Source: SXXK01 sp046074645 (lineage in GTDB: Bacteria > Planctomycetota > Planctomycetia > Planctomycetales > Planctomycetaceae). Taken from it: a stretch of DNA of 64,000 nt. The notes under the pieces were generated by a model that saw nothing but the letters and a program-made list of their open reading frames with translations, did no database searches and had not been told where the DNA came from. Made by a program: the position numbers and the translations under genes. Where the stretch lies: assembly GCA_046074645.1 (NCBI GenBank), contig JBJTOP010000008.1:1-64000 (forward strand), in the 5' to 3' direction. Below are positions 9,031 to 18,773 of the stretch, piece by piece; position 1 is the stretch's first letter, and the number at the start of each line of letters is the position of its first letter.

Positions 9031-9882
9031 ATGTCCGGACGCTATGGTCTCTCACTTGCTCATATTCTGCACCCGACGGATTTCAGTGCCGGGAGTGACA
9101 TCGCTTTCGCACACGCACTCCGCCTCGCCTGTGAAACGCACGGTTCGCTGGGCATCCTGCATGTGGAACGCAGTCCCGGACCGCCCGACTGGGATCAGTA
9201 CCCGCCCGTTCGAGACACATTGACTCGCTGGAATCAACTTCCCCGTGGTGCATTGCGTTCTGAAGTCGCAGACCTTGGTGTTCGTATTTCCAAATCTTCC
9301 GTAACCTCTGATGACCCTGTCGCTGGTGTGCTTGAGTTTCTCGAACGTCACCCGGCAGATCTGCTGGTCATGTCCACTCAACGGCGGCACGGTCTCGATC
9401 GCTGGCTCCACAAAACCACCGCGGGACAGATCAGCAGTCGTGCCGGAGGTGCCGCGCTTTTTATTCCCGGGGATTCTCCTGGTTTTGTCGACAGCGAAAC
9501 CGGTATCTGCTCACTTCATCGAATCCTCTGCCCGATCGACCACGAGCCGGATCCGGCAGCAGCCGTTGAGACGGTCAGCGATCTCGTGAGAGCCCTGCAC
9601 CCCGGCTCCTGCCGAATCCAGCTGCTGCACGTCGGTGAACCATCCTCCGCTCCTAAGCTGCGTCTCCCGCGGCATGAGTCGATTCTTTATCACTGGACGT
9701 TTGCGACAGGACCTGCGGCCAGCGCCATCATTGCCGAGGCCCAGGCTCAGTCGGCCGACCTGATCGCCATGACGACCGCCGGTCGCCATGGCTTCCTTGA
9801 TGCCCTCCGCGGATCCACCACAGAACAGGTACTTGAGCAGGCCCCCTGCCCGGTGCTCGCAGTGCACGCATGGATCGACTAA
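9031..9882 (+). CDS. Tandem universal stress protein (two Usp domains)
   Basis: The protein has 283 residues from the ATG at 9031 (a TTG directly precedes it). It contains two UspA-like domains. The first starts 'HILHPTDFSAGSDIAFAHALRLA' and contains 'ADLLVMSTQRRHGLDRW'. The second starts 'RILCPIDHEPDPAAAVETVSDL' and ends with 'ADLIAMTTAGRHGFLDALRGSTTEQVLEQAPCPVLAVH'. That last part matches the G-2x-G-9x-G(S/T) nucleotide-binding pattern of ATP-binding Usps. The first domain has a less clear version (HGLDRWLHKTTAGQI). The role is a stress-related cytoplasmic protein. It is convergent with the DUF4870 gene, with only 12 bp between them. Confidence 0.9.
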   Translation: MSGRYGLSLAHILHPTDFSAGSDIAFAHALRLACETHGSLGILHVERSPGPPDWDQYPPVRDTLTRWNQLPRGALRSEVADLGVRISKSSVTSDDPVAGVLEFLERHPADLLVMSTQRRHGLDRWLHKTTAGQISSRAGGAALFIPGDSPGFVDSETGICSLHRILCPIDHEPDPAAAVETVSDLVRALHPGSCRIQLLHVGEPSSAPKLRLPRHESILYHWTFATGPAASAIIAEAQAQSADLIAMTTAGRHGFLDALRGSTTEQVLEQAPCPVLAVHAWID

Positions 9883-9894
9883 GGAACGCCCACT

Positions 9895-10392
9895 CTAAGT
9901 TTTTTCCGCCTGCTGCTCGCCTGCCGTCGAGAAAAACTCAATCGACAGCGGGTAAGGCCACAAACGCCCCTCCGATGCGCGCACGGCACCGATGACCGGG
10001 AAGATCACGGAGACTGCAGCAAGTAACCAAAGCATGGGAATGCCGATGAGCAGAAAAGTGAGAAAAAAACTGATCAGAGAGTAAACCATCTCTGAAAGCA
10101 GCCAGTTCACAACGACACGGCCGTGTCGGTCGGCCATCTGCGACTTTTCCCGGCTGATCAACCACATCACCACAGCTGTGAACACGCCAAGGCCACCCAT
10201 CCACCAGACCATCGCGGCCATGTGCATCACCGTGCACCAAACCTTCGGACTGACACCATAAATCTCGTCAGCCATCCCGGAAACTGGACCTGCAGAATCC
10301 AGCACCTTCTTCTTGGCTGCCTCAAATTCGTCCGCCGTCAGCGCACCCTCGCGATGCAGTTCTGTCAGTCGCTCCAGCTCGTTTGAAATCAT
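9895..10392 (-). CDS. DUF4870 membrane protein with N-terminal SHOCT-like segment
   Basis: The protein has 165 residues from the ATG at 10392, chosen because a GAGGG ribosome-binding site lies 5-10 nt upstream. The N-terminus (ELERLTELHREGALTADEFEAAKKKVL) matches the SHOCT oligomerisation motif. The DUF4870 region with three or four hydrophobic helices follows ('VMHMAAMVWWMGGLGVFTAVVMWLI', 'VYSLISFFLTFLLIGIPMLWLLAAVSVIFPVIGAVRAS'). The function is unknown. It lies downstream of the large Gln-rich gene on the same strand with a 62-bp gap and may be co-transcribed with it. Confidence 0.85.
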   Translation of the reverse strand: MISNELERLTELHREGALTADEFEAAKKKVLDSAGPVSGMADEIYGVSPKVWCTVMHMAAMVWWMGGLGVFTAVVMWLISREKSQMADRHGRVVVNWLLSEMVYSLISFFLTFLLIGIPMLWLLAAVSVIFPVIGAVRASEGRLWPYPLSIEFFSTAGEQQAEKT

Positions 10393-10454
10393 CGGTGATC
10401 CCTCTGCCAGTCCCTGGTGCACATGAGGATTTGGAAACTCAATGCTCAGGTCAG

Positions 10455-13400
10455 CTATGGTCGCTGACCACCTGACCCGGAATCCGGCGCTTTGTCCTTC
10501 GTGCGTTCCTGACCAAGTAATTCATAGTACCTTTGTACCAGTCCATCGAATTCCTCCGGTACCGGCTCACGGTCAATTGGAACCATTGCCCTGTTTGACT
10601 CCCGCTTGCGCAATTCCTCCGCCAGTCTCTGCTCAAGCTGCTGCATTTCATTCAGTAACTGTGAACGTACCAGATTCCACTGGGGTTCAGTGCCGTGCCG
10701 ACGAAATTCTGCGCGGATCGCACGAGCACGATCACGAACCTGAGCAACGCGATTGCGCAAATCCGGATCTTCAAGCATTTCTTCGACATCCCGCAACTGA
10801 TCAGACCACTCTGAAAATTCGTTTCCTGTGAGTGGTCGACCGGGAGCGTTGCCGGCCGCGCGCCGACCACCTTCTCGACCACCTTCTCGAAGCAGTGAGC
10901 TGCTTTGACCGGATTGCTGATCCTGCTGCGGTTGCCCCGATCGCTGTTCCTGCTGCTCGCCAGTTTGCTGCCCCTGCTGTTCGCCGCTTTGCCGGCCGTC
11001 CTGTGGTCCGGCTGACGCAGTTGATCGTGGTCCGGATCGCTCAGAGCGTTGCTGATCGGGCTGGTCACCGGGCTGTTGGCCGGGCTGCTGACCAGATTGT
11101 TGACCAGATTGTTGCTTTGATTGTTGGCCAGATTGCTGACCAGATTGTTGGCCAGATTGTTGACCGGGTTGTTGACCGGGTTGTTGACCAGATTGCTGCC
11201 CGGGTTGCTGCGTTGTTTCTCTGGCCGGTTGTTCACCCGCACGTTGGGACGACTGCTGTCCCGGCTGCTCGCCCTGTTGTCCATTTGACTGAGTTTCATT
11301 TGGAGTGTTTCCCTGGCGAGTCTGTTCAGGAGCCGACTGTTGTTTGGTCTGTTCTCCCTGCTGTCGCTGTTCGGCGTCCTGCACTTCCTGTTCGAGCTGT
11401 TCTGAAGCCTGCTGAAGTCGCGCCTGTGCGCGGCGGAGGGATTCGGCTTCGCTTCCGAGCACTGCATCAGCGGCCTGTTCGATGCCCTGCTGCAGCTGCT
11501 GGAGCCCATTGCGTGCGATTTGGTCAGCTTCCTGAGTTTGCGGCCAGAGGCCGCGTTCGGCGAGCATTTCTGCGGCTTCGAGAGCTTCCTGGGGTTTTTG
11601 TTCGCGGACTTCCCTGAGGGTATTGTAGAGACGTTCCGACAGCAGTGGCTCACTTTGTTCTGCCTGTTCGATGAGTTGTCTGGACTGATCAAGAACCTGG
11701 CTGAGTCGATCCTGTTGTTGCTGAAGTTCCTGAGAGATGCCTTCGCGATTGCGTTCTGAGCGTAGTGAGGGGGCAGTGGCGGGTGATTCGGAGGGCTTTT
11801 CGCCGGAGATTTGTCGAGAGAGTTCCTGTTGTTTTTCGTTGAGATCTCGGGCCTGCTGTCGGAGGTTTCGCACGGCTTCGTCGAAGCGGGAGGAGGTGGA
11901 GTTGCGGAAATCTTCGCGGAGGTTTTCGAACTGGCGTTCGGCTCGGGTACCTTCGGCGATGGCTTCAGAGAGTCGGCCTTCATCCATTGCTTGTGAGGCC
12001 TGCTGAACATTGTTGCGTGCCTCCTGCATTTGCTGCTGGAGCTGTTGCTGATCTTCGCGATTGCGTGGCTGCTGGTTTTGTTGGGAGCTGGATTGCTGCA
12101 TTCGTTCGTTGAGTTCATCGACATCACGGAGCATTTCGCGTTGTTCGTCGCGGAGTCGTTTGAGTTCGCGTTCCAGTTCTTCACGTTCCTGATCGGTGCG
12201 AGCGGCTCGAAGTTCGGATTCGAGCTGCCTGAGTCTTTCATTGACGGTTTGCTGGCGTCGGGCGAGTTCCTTAAGACGGTTGAGCACCTGAAGTTGTTCG
12301 CGTTGACTGGCGTCTGCTTCCTGCTGTTGTTGAGCCTGTCGTTCGGATTCGTAACGGTTGCGATTATTGTCAAGTTCCAGTTGCTGAAGTTGCTGTTGAG
12401 AGGCACTGTTACCGCCGCCACCACCACCGCCCTGCTGTTGTTGCTGTTGCTGTACCTGAAACTCGGCTGCGCGCATTTTCAGGAGTGCCTGCAGTGCTTT
12501 CTGTTCGGAGGGAAGTGCGGATCCGGGCTTTGTGGAGGGCTGTTTTGCGGTTGTGTCGAGGATTTCAGCGGCGGCCTGCATATCGGTGCGTGCACGTTCT
12601 GCGAGAGCGGCAATTTGCGGTGTTTGGGGAGCTTCTTCGAGAGCCTGCTGGAGTTGTTCGATGGCTTGTCGCTGAGACTGAGCGATCGCTGCAGCGTCCT
12701 CAGGTAATGTACCGGAGGCGCGGCGGGCAGATTCATCACGAGCAACATTCCATGTTGCGGAGATGATTTCTTTCTGCAGGTTGAGCACTCCATCGACGGC
12801 GCTGCCCTGTTGCTGCTGTTGTTGCTGCTGTTGCTGTTGTTGTTGTTGCTGTCCCTGCTGTTGACCTTCACGAAAGATCTCTTCGAAGCGGCGTACTTCA
12901 GCGAAGAGCAGATCTCCGGAGGTTCGACGCTGGGAACCATCGGCAGCTTGATCGTCGGCCCAGAATGAATACACAACGACGTCATCGGGCGCTGCGTTGG
13001 CGGCTTCGAGATCGAGTCGATGAGAAAAGTCTGCTGTAAGCGGAGCTGGAGTTTCGGCAGCGGTGGTGGCGGGGGCGACGTTGGGTGCTGTTGTGCGGAG
13101 CGACAGCTGTTGCGACGGCCCGCCGGAAATGCTGTATTCGATGCCGTAATCGAGGAGTCCAAAGTCGTCCGAAGCCTGCGCCTGAACTTGAAATTCCTGC
13201 AGCGGGGAGACGCTGGTATCTTTACCGGGGAACAGAGCTTTGACGACCGCTGGCTGGTTTTGAGTGACGCGAATCGACACCTGCGTTTCGTCTGCAGGTG
13301 TGCGTCCTTCGGCATCTTTCAGATGCAGCTGCAGTGTGACGCTGCTGACGGCAGTAAGAGCTGTTTCGACGATGGAAGCATCAGCGGGGGACGGCAGCGG

Positions 13401-14462
13401 AATGAGAGGTGGCCCGGATTCGGAACGCAGCTGGACCTCGGGTACGGGTTTGTTGAGTCGGAATCTGAGCAGGACGTGGGAGCCTTCGGCGACGGTCATT
13501 CGCAGCACGTCTTCGTACGATTCCTGTTCACGCCCCGACCATGTTGGTGGAGTGACGATGGCGTCAAGCTGGAGCAGCCGCGGACGTTCATAGGTGCGAA
13601 TTGTAAAATCACGAGAAGCAGTTCCGGTGGCCGAGTGACCTGGCTGCAAATAGCGGACTCGATAAACACCGGGCTGACCAATCTGTTCCATACGGGCCGC
13701 AAACACTCCGGCATCGACGGTCTCGGACATGGCGAGTTCGCGGTTCTGACCATCGGCGCCGGTGAACTCCAGCACTGCGCGGTCCGGCGATGTGCCGGGG
13801 AACCGCGCGACGACAGTGAGGGCTGTACCGAGTTCCAGTTCGGTATCACCGGGCTCGACGACGAGATCAGCGATTTCCGGGGCGGCGGGATTTTCGGAGC
13901 GGTTGTCGCGGGAAGTCTCAGCGGTGCGAATCCATGATTTTCCGTATCGGCCAGCAGCCATCACGCTGGCAACCATCAGCAGGAATGAGCAGGTGCTGAT
14001 GACTGTCCAGAGGAAAACCTGGCGACGAGGAACGATTCGCGACCAGTCTCGCCCCCGTACCAGCAATTCGGCATCTTCAACGGCCATTTGTGAGAGCACA
14101 GTGGTTTGGAGTTGAGGCTGACTGAGAACCTGTACGGCGGTGAGCACTGCATCATTGAGCCCCGGATCCTGTCGTTCGACGAGACGGGCGGTTTCTGTAA
14201 TTGAGGGGGTTTGAGTGAGTGCGCGGGCGAGCAGGCTGCCTGCAAGAGTTGCCGTCAGGAGCACGATAAATTCGCTGGAAAAACCGCCGACGCTGCGTCC
14301 GAGCAGGAGTACACAGGCGATCGAGGGCACGAGGAGTGCGAGCCAGGCGAGAGCCTGCCGGCGGAGCAGTCTCAGTCGGATGATCCGTCGCATGACAGCG
14401 GACAGTTTTATCTGCAGACTGACACCACCCATAGCCCACCGCGTTTCTGACTGTGAGATCAT
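10455..14462 (-). CDS. Very large Gln-rich coiled-coil membrane protein (DUF4175-like architecture)
   Basis: The protein has about 1335 residues from the ATG at 14462, which has GGAG 8-11 nt upstream; the frame is open to 14519. The N-terminus has two hydrophobic helices ('ALAWLALLVPSIACVLLLG', 'SEFIVLLTATLAGSLLARAL'). 'TARLVERQDPGLNDAVLTAVQ' and a third helix ('VFLWTVISTCSFLLMVASVMAAG') follow. A beta-rich middle part precedes a very long Gln/Glu/Arg/Ala coiled coil. Low-complexity tracts are a run of about 15 Gln (DNA 12807-12862) and a four-residue repeat GQQS/GQQP (DNA about 11052-11212). A smaller protein at 44808 has the same layout. The function is unknown; a scaffold or envelope-spanning role is possible. 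Confidence 0.8.
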   Translation of the reverse strand: MISQSETRWAMGGVSLQIKLSAVMRRIIRLRLLRRQALAWLALLVPSIACVLLLGRSVGGFSSEFIVLLTATLAGSLLARALTQTPSITETARLVERQDPGLNDAVLTAVQVLSQPQLQTTVLSQMAVEDAELLVRGRDWSRIVPRRQVFLWTVISTCSFLLMVASVMAAGRYGKSWIRTAETSRDNRSENPAAPEIADLVVEPGDTELELGTALTVVARFPGTSPDRAVLEFTGADGQNRELAMSETVDAGVFAARMEQIGQPGVYRVRYLQPGHSATGTASRDFTIRTYERPRLLQLDAIVTPPTWSGREQESYEDVLRMTVAEGSHVLLRFRLNKPVPEVQLRSESGPPLIPLPSPADASIVETALTAVSSVTLQLHLKDAEGRTPADETQVSIRVTQNQPAVVKALFPGKDTSVSPLQEFQVQAQASDDFGLLDYGIEYSISGGPSQQLSLRTTAPNVAPATTAAETPAPLTADFSHRLDLEAANAAPDDVVVYSFWADDQAADGSQRRTSGDLLFAEVRRFEEIFREGQQQGQQQQQQQQQQQQQQQGSAVDGVLNLQKEIISATWNVARDESARRASGTLPEDAAAIAQSQRQAIEQLQQALEEAPQTPQIAALAERARTDMQAAAEILDTTAKQPSTKPGSALPSEQKALQALLKMRAAEFQVQQQQQQQGGGGGGGNSASQQQLQQLELDNNRNRYESERQAQQQQEADASQREQLQVLNRLKELARRQQTVNERLRQLESELRAARTDQEREELERELKRLRDEQREMLRDVDELNERMQQSSSQQNQQPRNREDQQQLQQQMQEARNNVQQASQAMDEGRLSEAIAEGTRAERQFENLREDFRNSTSSRFDEAVRNLRQQARDLNEKQQELSRQISGEKPSESPATAPSLRSERNREGISQELQQQQDRLSQVLDQSRQLIEQAEQSEPLLSERLYNTLREVREQKPQEALEAAEMLAERGLWPQTQEADQIARNGLQQLQQGIEQAADAVLGSEAESLRRAQARLQQASEQLEQEVQDAEQRQQGEQTKQQSAPEQTRQGNTPNETQSNGQQGEQPGQQSSQRAGEQPARETTQQPGQQSGQQPGQQPGQQSGQQSGQQSGQQSKQQSGQQSGQQPGQQPGDQPDQQRSERSGPRSTASAGPQDGRQSGEQQGQQTGEQQEQRSGQPQQDQQSGQSSSLLREGGREGGRRAAGNAPGRPLTGNEFSEWSDQLRDVEEMLEDPDLRNRVAQVRDRARAIRAEFRRHGTEPQWNLVRSQLLNEMQQLEQRLAEELRKRESNRAMVPIDREPVPEEFDGLVQRYYELLGQERTKDKAPDSGSGGQRP
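11052..11212 (-). repeat. In-frame 12-bp minisatellite (GQQS/GQQP)
   Basis: About thirteen tandem copies of a 12-nt unit (typified on the + strand by TTGACCAGATTG) encode Gly-Gln-Gln-Ser/Pro in the Gln-rich membrane protein. Copies differ by a few substitutions but keep the frame. This pattern is expected of replication slippage under selection for reading frame. Confidence 0.9.
12807..12862 (-). repeat. Poly-glutamine (CAG/CAA) tract
   Basis: A run of CTG/TTG triplets on the + strand encodes about 15 consecutive glutamines after 'EGQQQG' in the large membrane protein. Mixed CAG and CAA codons suggest selection for the amino acid as well as slippage. Confidence 0.9.
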
Positions 14463-14695
14463 GACCTTGCTCCAGCACTTCTGTATTGTCCCTCTCCACG
14501 CGGGTAAAAAGCAAGCCATTCAGGAGAAAAGCGGAGTTTCAGGGCTGGAAATCGGTTCGTGGCCGGACCGGTGAGCGGCGTGGTTTCAGCGAGATTTCAT
14601 CTTGACCGATTTCCCTGAAAACCGGTAGATTCTGCCAGTGTTTTCAGGGAGGCTCAGGATTGGCCGGGAGAGGATGCCCGGGGGTTGTTTTCGGT

Positions 14696-16639
14696 ATGCA
14701 CACAGGACCCAAACGGCTGGCGTGGTTGCTGCCGGTGCTGCTTCTTGGCTGCGCCCTGGTGTCAAGTGGTTGCGCGACCACCAATTTCGTTCGTGTGCGG
14801 CCGCATCCTCAGAACCCCCTGACAGCCCGCCTGAACTATTCCGTGTTTTCGGGTCTTCAGCCCACGGATCGCACCCTGCAGTTTCTCGAAAGCACTGGCT
14901 ATCGTGGCCAGCGAGACATCAGGGGTATGCTTTTGCACTGCCGTCGGCAGTCGAGTGATTCTGACGCATTTTCCCGGGGGCACGCGCTTGCCGAACTGCA
15001 GTACCTCGCGGCAGAGGCGACTCAGCATCGAGATCCTTCGCTCGCCATGGAACTTGCTTTTGATGCAGCCGGGGACGCGTGGAGTTGCTTTGCTCGGCCT
15101 GACTCTGCGGGTATGCACACTGACCCTTCCGATCCGGTCACCCGCGATACGGCGGAGCTTTACAATGCCAGTGTGGAACTGCTGCTGAGACTGGCTCAAA
15201 AGCAGCAGGGTCTGTCAGCGGAGCGGACCATTCAGTTGTCCATCACCGGTCGCAGCGTACCTCTGAAGATTCCCTTCCCTTCGGTACTCATGGACGGCAG
15301 TCAATTCGGGGCCATCGACTTCGTATCTGATTACGAGGTTCGCAATTTGCGGAATCGCCATACGCGGGCTGGTTTGGGTGTGCCACTGATCGTAGCTCGT
15401 CGCAGTGATCCTGCGGCAGATCCGCCGGCAGCCTATTACACGCAGGGGATGAGTCTGGCAGCGACGGCGGTGCTGCGGTTCGAGGAGACTTCCGCGGATG
15501 AGTCACCGGCCAGTATTGAGTTTTACGACCCGGGCGAGTCTGACGGGCTGATAGTGAACGACGCTCTGCTGCCGCTCGAAACCGACACCAGCACCCCACT
15601 CGCGCGTTTCCTGAGTAACCCGGATCTGAGTTTGCTTGACACCTGGGGCTTGATCCGTCCGGATCTGGCGGAACACGTTGAAGGTCTGTACATGGTACAG
15701 CCCTATGACCCCGATCGCATCCCTGTGCTTATGGTGCATGGATTCTGGTCCAGTCCGCTGACATGGATGGAGATGTTCAATGATTTGCAGGCGGATCCGG
15801 AGATTCGTCGGCGATATCAATTCTGGTTTTATCTTTATCCAACGGGGGAATCGGTTGCGTTTGCGGCAGCCCGCCTGCGGGACGAGCTGCAGGCAGTGCG
15901 GCAGGTCTGTGATCCGGAACATGCGAATTCGAAGTTTGATCAGATGGTGGTGGTTGGTCATAGCATGGGAGGCGTGCTCTCGCACATGCTTACGATCGAC
16001 AGCGGCGATGTGCTCTGGAATTCCGTGAGTCGTCGACCGGTTGAACAGTTGCGAACATCATCAGAGAAGCAGGCGGAGATCCGTCGGGTTTTCTTTTTCA
16101 AGCGTAATCCGGCAGTTGGTCGGATCGTGACCATTGCCAGTCCGTGGGAGGGGAGTTCGCTTGCAAACCAGTTCACGCGTCAACTGCTTGGTTCGGTGAT
16201 CTGGCTGCCGAATCGGACACTGGAACTGAGCCGTATAGCCTTTGATCAAACCGATCCGCGCAGTGCGGATTGGTCATCATTTCCCCGGACCAGCCTCGAC
16301 TCGCTTTCCAGCCGATCCCCGCTGCTGAGGCTGGTACGCGAAACTTCGGTGCCTGATGACGTTCGTCACCATAACATTATTGCAATCAGACGCGGTCGGG
16401 ATCCGGAGACATGGACGGACGGCGTCGTCTCATGGAACAGTGCGCACCGCAGCGATGTCAGCAGTGAAACGCTGATTCGTGCCGGGCACAGCCAGGTGGT
16501 TCGCCATCCGGACACAGCCCGAGAAATCCGTCGAATACTGTTGCAGCATCTGGTGGAACAGCCACGTGGCGGCGTTCCTGTCATCCCGGTTCGGCATTCA
16601 GATGATCAGCGTCCGCCTGCAGACGACGCAGACGAGTGA
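14696..16639 (+). CDS. Lipoprotein alpha/beta hydrolase (esterase/lipase-like)
   Basis: The protein has about 647 residues from the ATG at 14696. The signal peptide 'RLAWLLPVLLLGCALVSSGC' has a lipobox, so the mature protein should be a lipid-anchored envelope protein. After roughly 300 unassigned residues comes an alpha/beta-hydrolase fold. It has the oxyanion-region strand 'IPVLMVHGFWSSPLTW', the nucleophile elbow VVVGHSMGG (Ser), and a likely late His near 'LIRAGHSQVVRHPD'. It probably cleaves esters, but the substrate is unknown. The TTG at 14660 is an alternative start but gives a poorer signal peptide. The 3' end overlaps the convergent ATPase gene by 59 bp. Confidence 0.85.
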   Translation: MHTGPKRLAWLLPVLLLGCALVSSGCATTNFVRVRPHPQNPLTARLNYSVFSGLQPTDRTLQFLESTGYRGQRDIRGMLLHCRRQSSDSDAFSRGHALAELQYLAAEATQHRDPSLAMELAFDAAGDAWSCFARPDSAGMHTDPSDPVTRDTAELYNASVELLLRLAQKQQGLSAERTIQLSITGRSVPLKIPFPSVLMDGSQFGAIDFVSDYEVRNLRNRHTRAGLGVPLIVARRSDPAADPPAAYYTQGMSLAATAVLRFEETSADESPASIEFYDPGESDGLIVNDALLPLETDTSTPLARFLSNPDLSLLDTWGLIRPDLAEHVEGLYMVQPYDPDRIPVLMVHGFWSSPLTWMEMFNDLQADPEIRRRYQFWFYLYPTGESVAFAAARLRDELQAVRQVCDPEHANSKFDQMVVVGHSMGGVLSHMLTIDSGDVLWNSVSRRPVEQLRTSSEKQAEIRRVFFFKRNPAVGRIVTIASPWEGSSLANQFTRQLLGSVIWLPNRTLELSRIAFDQTDPRSADWSSFPRTSLDSLSSRSPLLRLVRETSVPDDVRHHNIIAIRRGRDPETWTDGVVSWNSAHRSDVSSETLIRAGHSQVVRHPDTAREIRRILLQHLVEQPRGGVPVIPVRHSDDQRPPADDADE

Positions 16640-18401
16640 ACAGATTGGCAAAGCGCGATTCTGCCGTGTCTTCTGCGCCACCGCTTTCCTGCTTCTCCGC
16701 TGAACCAGCGGTCGGCTCGAGCTGCTCCCTGCCGCTGACTGCCGGAGTCCCAAACAGATCGTTTGCTCGTTCGACAGGAATTCCAGGCTGTCTGAACAAA
16801 AGACCATCGCGCCACAGTGGCAGACTGATCGGTCCCTCTGGTACCGCCTGAATCTGACGCTCTGTGACAAAGACGCCACTGGTCGCCAGCCGGCGACCAG
16901 TGAACGCGCGGAAAAGATCGCTGGCCGTTTCAGACATTTCCTGCGGATCAGCCTTCAGATCTGTCTGCGTTAGTTCAGGAGCGATTGCGAGGTCGGGTTC
17001 AGGGGTGTTGCTCACAAGCAATATGGGAATATCCTGCGCTGTGCGTTTCAGCAGCACATCTCCATCCACCACTCCGAACTCGGGTATCTCCGAGCTCTTC
17101 GGGGCAGAGACAGAACTGACAGGTGGTTTCGACAGATACCAGTCTGTATCGCCTGAAATCAGTCCATAGTTCAGTGGTCCACCAGAGCGTTCAGGCACCG
17201 GGATAACGGACGAAAAGTCCGCCATCTCCGGATCCCAGAACGATCGAACTTCGACATCACCTTCGGCCAGAGACATCCGCACCTGAACTTCCGCGAGAGG
17301 GCCAGGCCACCCAGCTTCATCATTGGCTTCTCTGCCAGTGCTGGTGCTGTCATCGTGATCAGGAGTAATCGGCGCTGTCGTGTAGAATTCGGGCAGGGTG
17401 ACCAGATTTATGCGGAGACTTTCGGCGACTGTGGGGCCACCAATTTCGAGCACTCCATGCCCGACGCTGGCACTTTTCGGGCCGGGAGAATCGCTTTCAT
17501 CAAATGCCGCAGTTGCAGCGATGGACAGCTCTGGAGTCTCCTCACCAAACGGAGATGCGGGCAGATTCCAGGAAAGTGGGAGGTGTCGCAGTCGCTTCAG
17601 AGCAATTCTGACACAGTGTTCGTCTGCCGGGCGAAGGCCTTCGTCGGCAGCCGCCGCGAGCGATTCGCCGGCCAGCAGACTCAACTGCCGCGGCAGTCCC
17701 TCACTTGTTGTAGCGATGATCGCCGCCGCAGATTCTGTAAAAACATGTTCGGGTCGGCCGCCAGCGGCCTCGATCTCCAGACGCAGAAGTTCCAGCGATT
17801 CCACCATCGTCAGGGGCTGGAGCACTTCATGGCAGCAGATCCCCTGGGCGAAACTGGCGTATTCGGAGCGACCAAGCTCCATTTCGAAACTCATAGGTGC
17901 CGAGATCAGAATTCGAACCAGCGCACGTCCCTGCCATTCCTCCTCGCTCAATGCCCGCAGCTCATTCAGTAAGCCGGCAGCCATCAGATGTGCGTCGTCG
18001 AGAAGCAGGAACACGGGTCCCCAGAAATCGGCGCTTTTTTGCAGATACTGAATGACCCCCCAGTGTGTGAGCTCCACTTTTTCAGGGACTGTTGCAGCTG
18101 ACACCGCGCGACGATGTGCGCAATGCAGCAGCAATTGGAGCAGCGAAGCGGTGGAATTCAATGTGGCGCCGGAAACCACGATTGTTCGCCCATCGTGCTC
18201 CAGTTCGGCCTGGAGCCTTCTTAGCAGCGCCGTTCTGCCGGACCCCTGCCTCGCTGTCACGAGACTTGGCCCCAGACTTCCGCGCAGCATCCTTAACAGA
18301 CGCGGCTGAATCTCACGTACGGACTGCGACAGAAAAAAGTGCCGCGAACGGTCGCCCCCGTGAAAAAGCGTTCGATGCAGCTCAAAATGTGACTGATACA
18401 T
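16581..18401 (-). CDS. ExeA-like AAA ATPase with altered Walker A
   Basis: The protein has 606 residues. It opens with MYQSHFELHRTLF, as in ExeA/GspA-type ATPases of type II secretion and transposon TniB-like proteins. The Walker A region at residues 50-57 reads ARQGSGRT: Arg56 replaces the usual Lys and Ala50 the first Gly. Walker B is clear (VFLLLDDAHL), and a sensor-like segment is 'GLPRQLSLLAGESLAAAADEG'. The C-terminal half (about 300-606) is acidic, low in motifs and unassigned. No peptidoglycan-binding GspB partner is adjacent. The Lys-to-Arg change would normally weaken ATP hydrolysis, so it may bind nucleotide without turnover. Confidence 0.8.
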   Translation of the reverse strand: MYQSHFELHRTLFHGGDRSRHFFLSQSVREIQPRLLRMLRGSLGPSLVTARQGSGRTALLRRLQAELEHDGRTIVVSGATLNSTASLLQLLLHCAHRRAVSAATVPEKVELTHWGVIQYLQKSADFWGPVFLLLDDAHLMAAGLLNELRALSEEEWQGRALVRILISAPMSFEMELGRSEYASFAQGICCHEVLQPLTMVESLELLRLEIEAAGGRPEHVFTESAAAIIATTSEGLPRQLSLLAGESLAAAADEGLRPADEHCVRIALKRLRHLPLSWNLPASPFGEETPELSIAATAAFDESDSPGPKSASVGHGVLEIGGPTVAESLRINLVTLPEFYTTAPITPDHDDSTSTGREANDEAGWPGPLAEVQVRMSLAEGDVEVRSFWDPEMADFSSVIPVPERSGGPLNYGLISGDTDWYLSKPPVSSVSAPKSSEIPEFGVVDGDVLLKRTAQDIPILLVSNTPEPDLAIAPELTQTDLKADPQEMSETASDLFRAFTGRRLATSGVFVTERQIQAVPEGPISLPLWRDGLLFRQPGIPVERANDLFGTPAVSGREQLEPTAGSAEKQESGGAEDTAESRFANLFTRLRRLQADADHLNAEPG

Positions 18402-18773
18402 ACAGCATCCGTTCTGTGTCTGCTGCCCACCCGGCAGTTTCTGCCGAACAAGCCCGCACTGTCAGTTCGTGAATCGGCCGGACGCAGGTGATTTCCTGAG
18501 CATAATCCGTACGACAGGCCCATTTTCCCCCGTTTGACAGGGACCTCTGACAGTGGCCTGCAGACTCCGGTGCAAAACACCAACTCAATGCCGGATACGC
18601 AGTTCATCCATTCTACGAAACCGGTATCTGCAGATCAGATCTCAAGTACAATTCCTACCTGTCCACCGGTAAACCACCGGCCGCAGGGGTCTTTCTGCCG
18701 ATACAACCGCTAAGTGTGTTGAAACCGTCGTATCAGCGACATTCATTTCGCAGTGCATAACTCAGGTGGTTGG
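18402..18773. other. Divergent intergenic region
   Basis: This 372-bp region separates the ATPase gene (-) from the lipoprotein gene (+). AGGTGG lies 6 nt before the ATG at 18774. I see no convincing consensus promoter, RNA gene or repeat. Confidence 0.6.

Noticed and set aside
10652..12427. 591-codon frame on the same strand inside the Gln-rich gene
   Set aside because: It is an alternative frame of repetitive CAG-rich DNA, giving Asn/Ser-rich text without motifs. The main frame has clear membrane helices.
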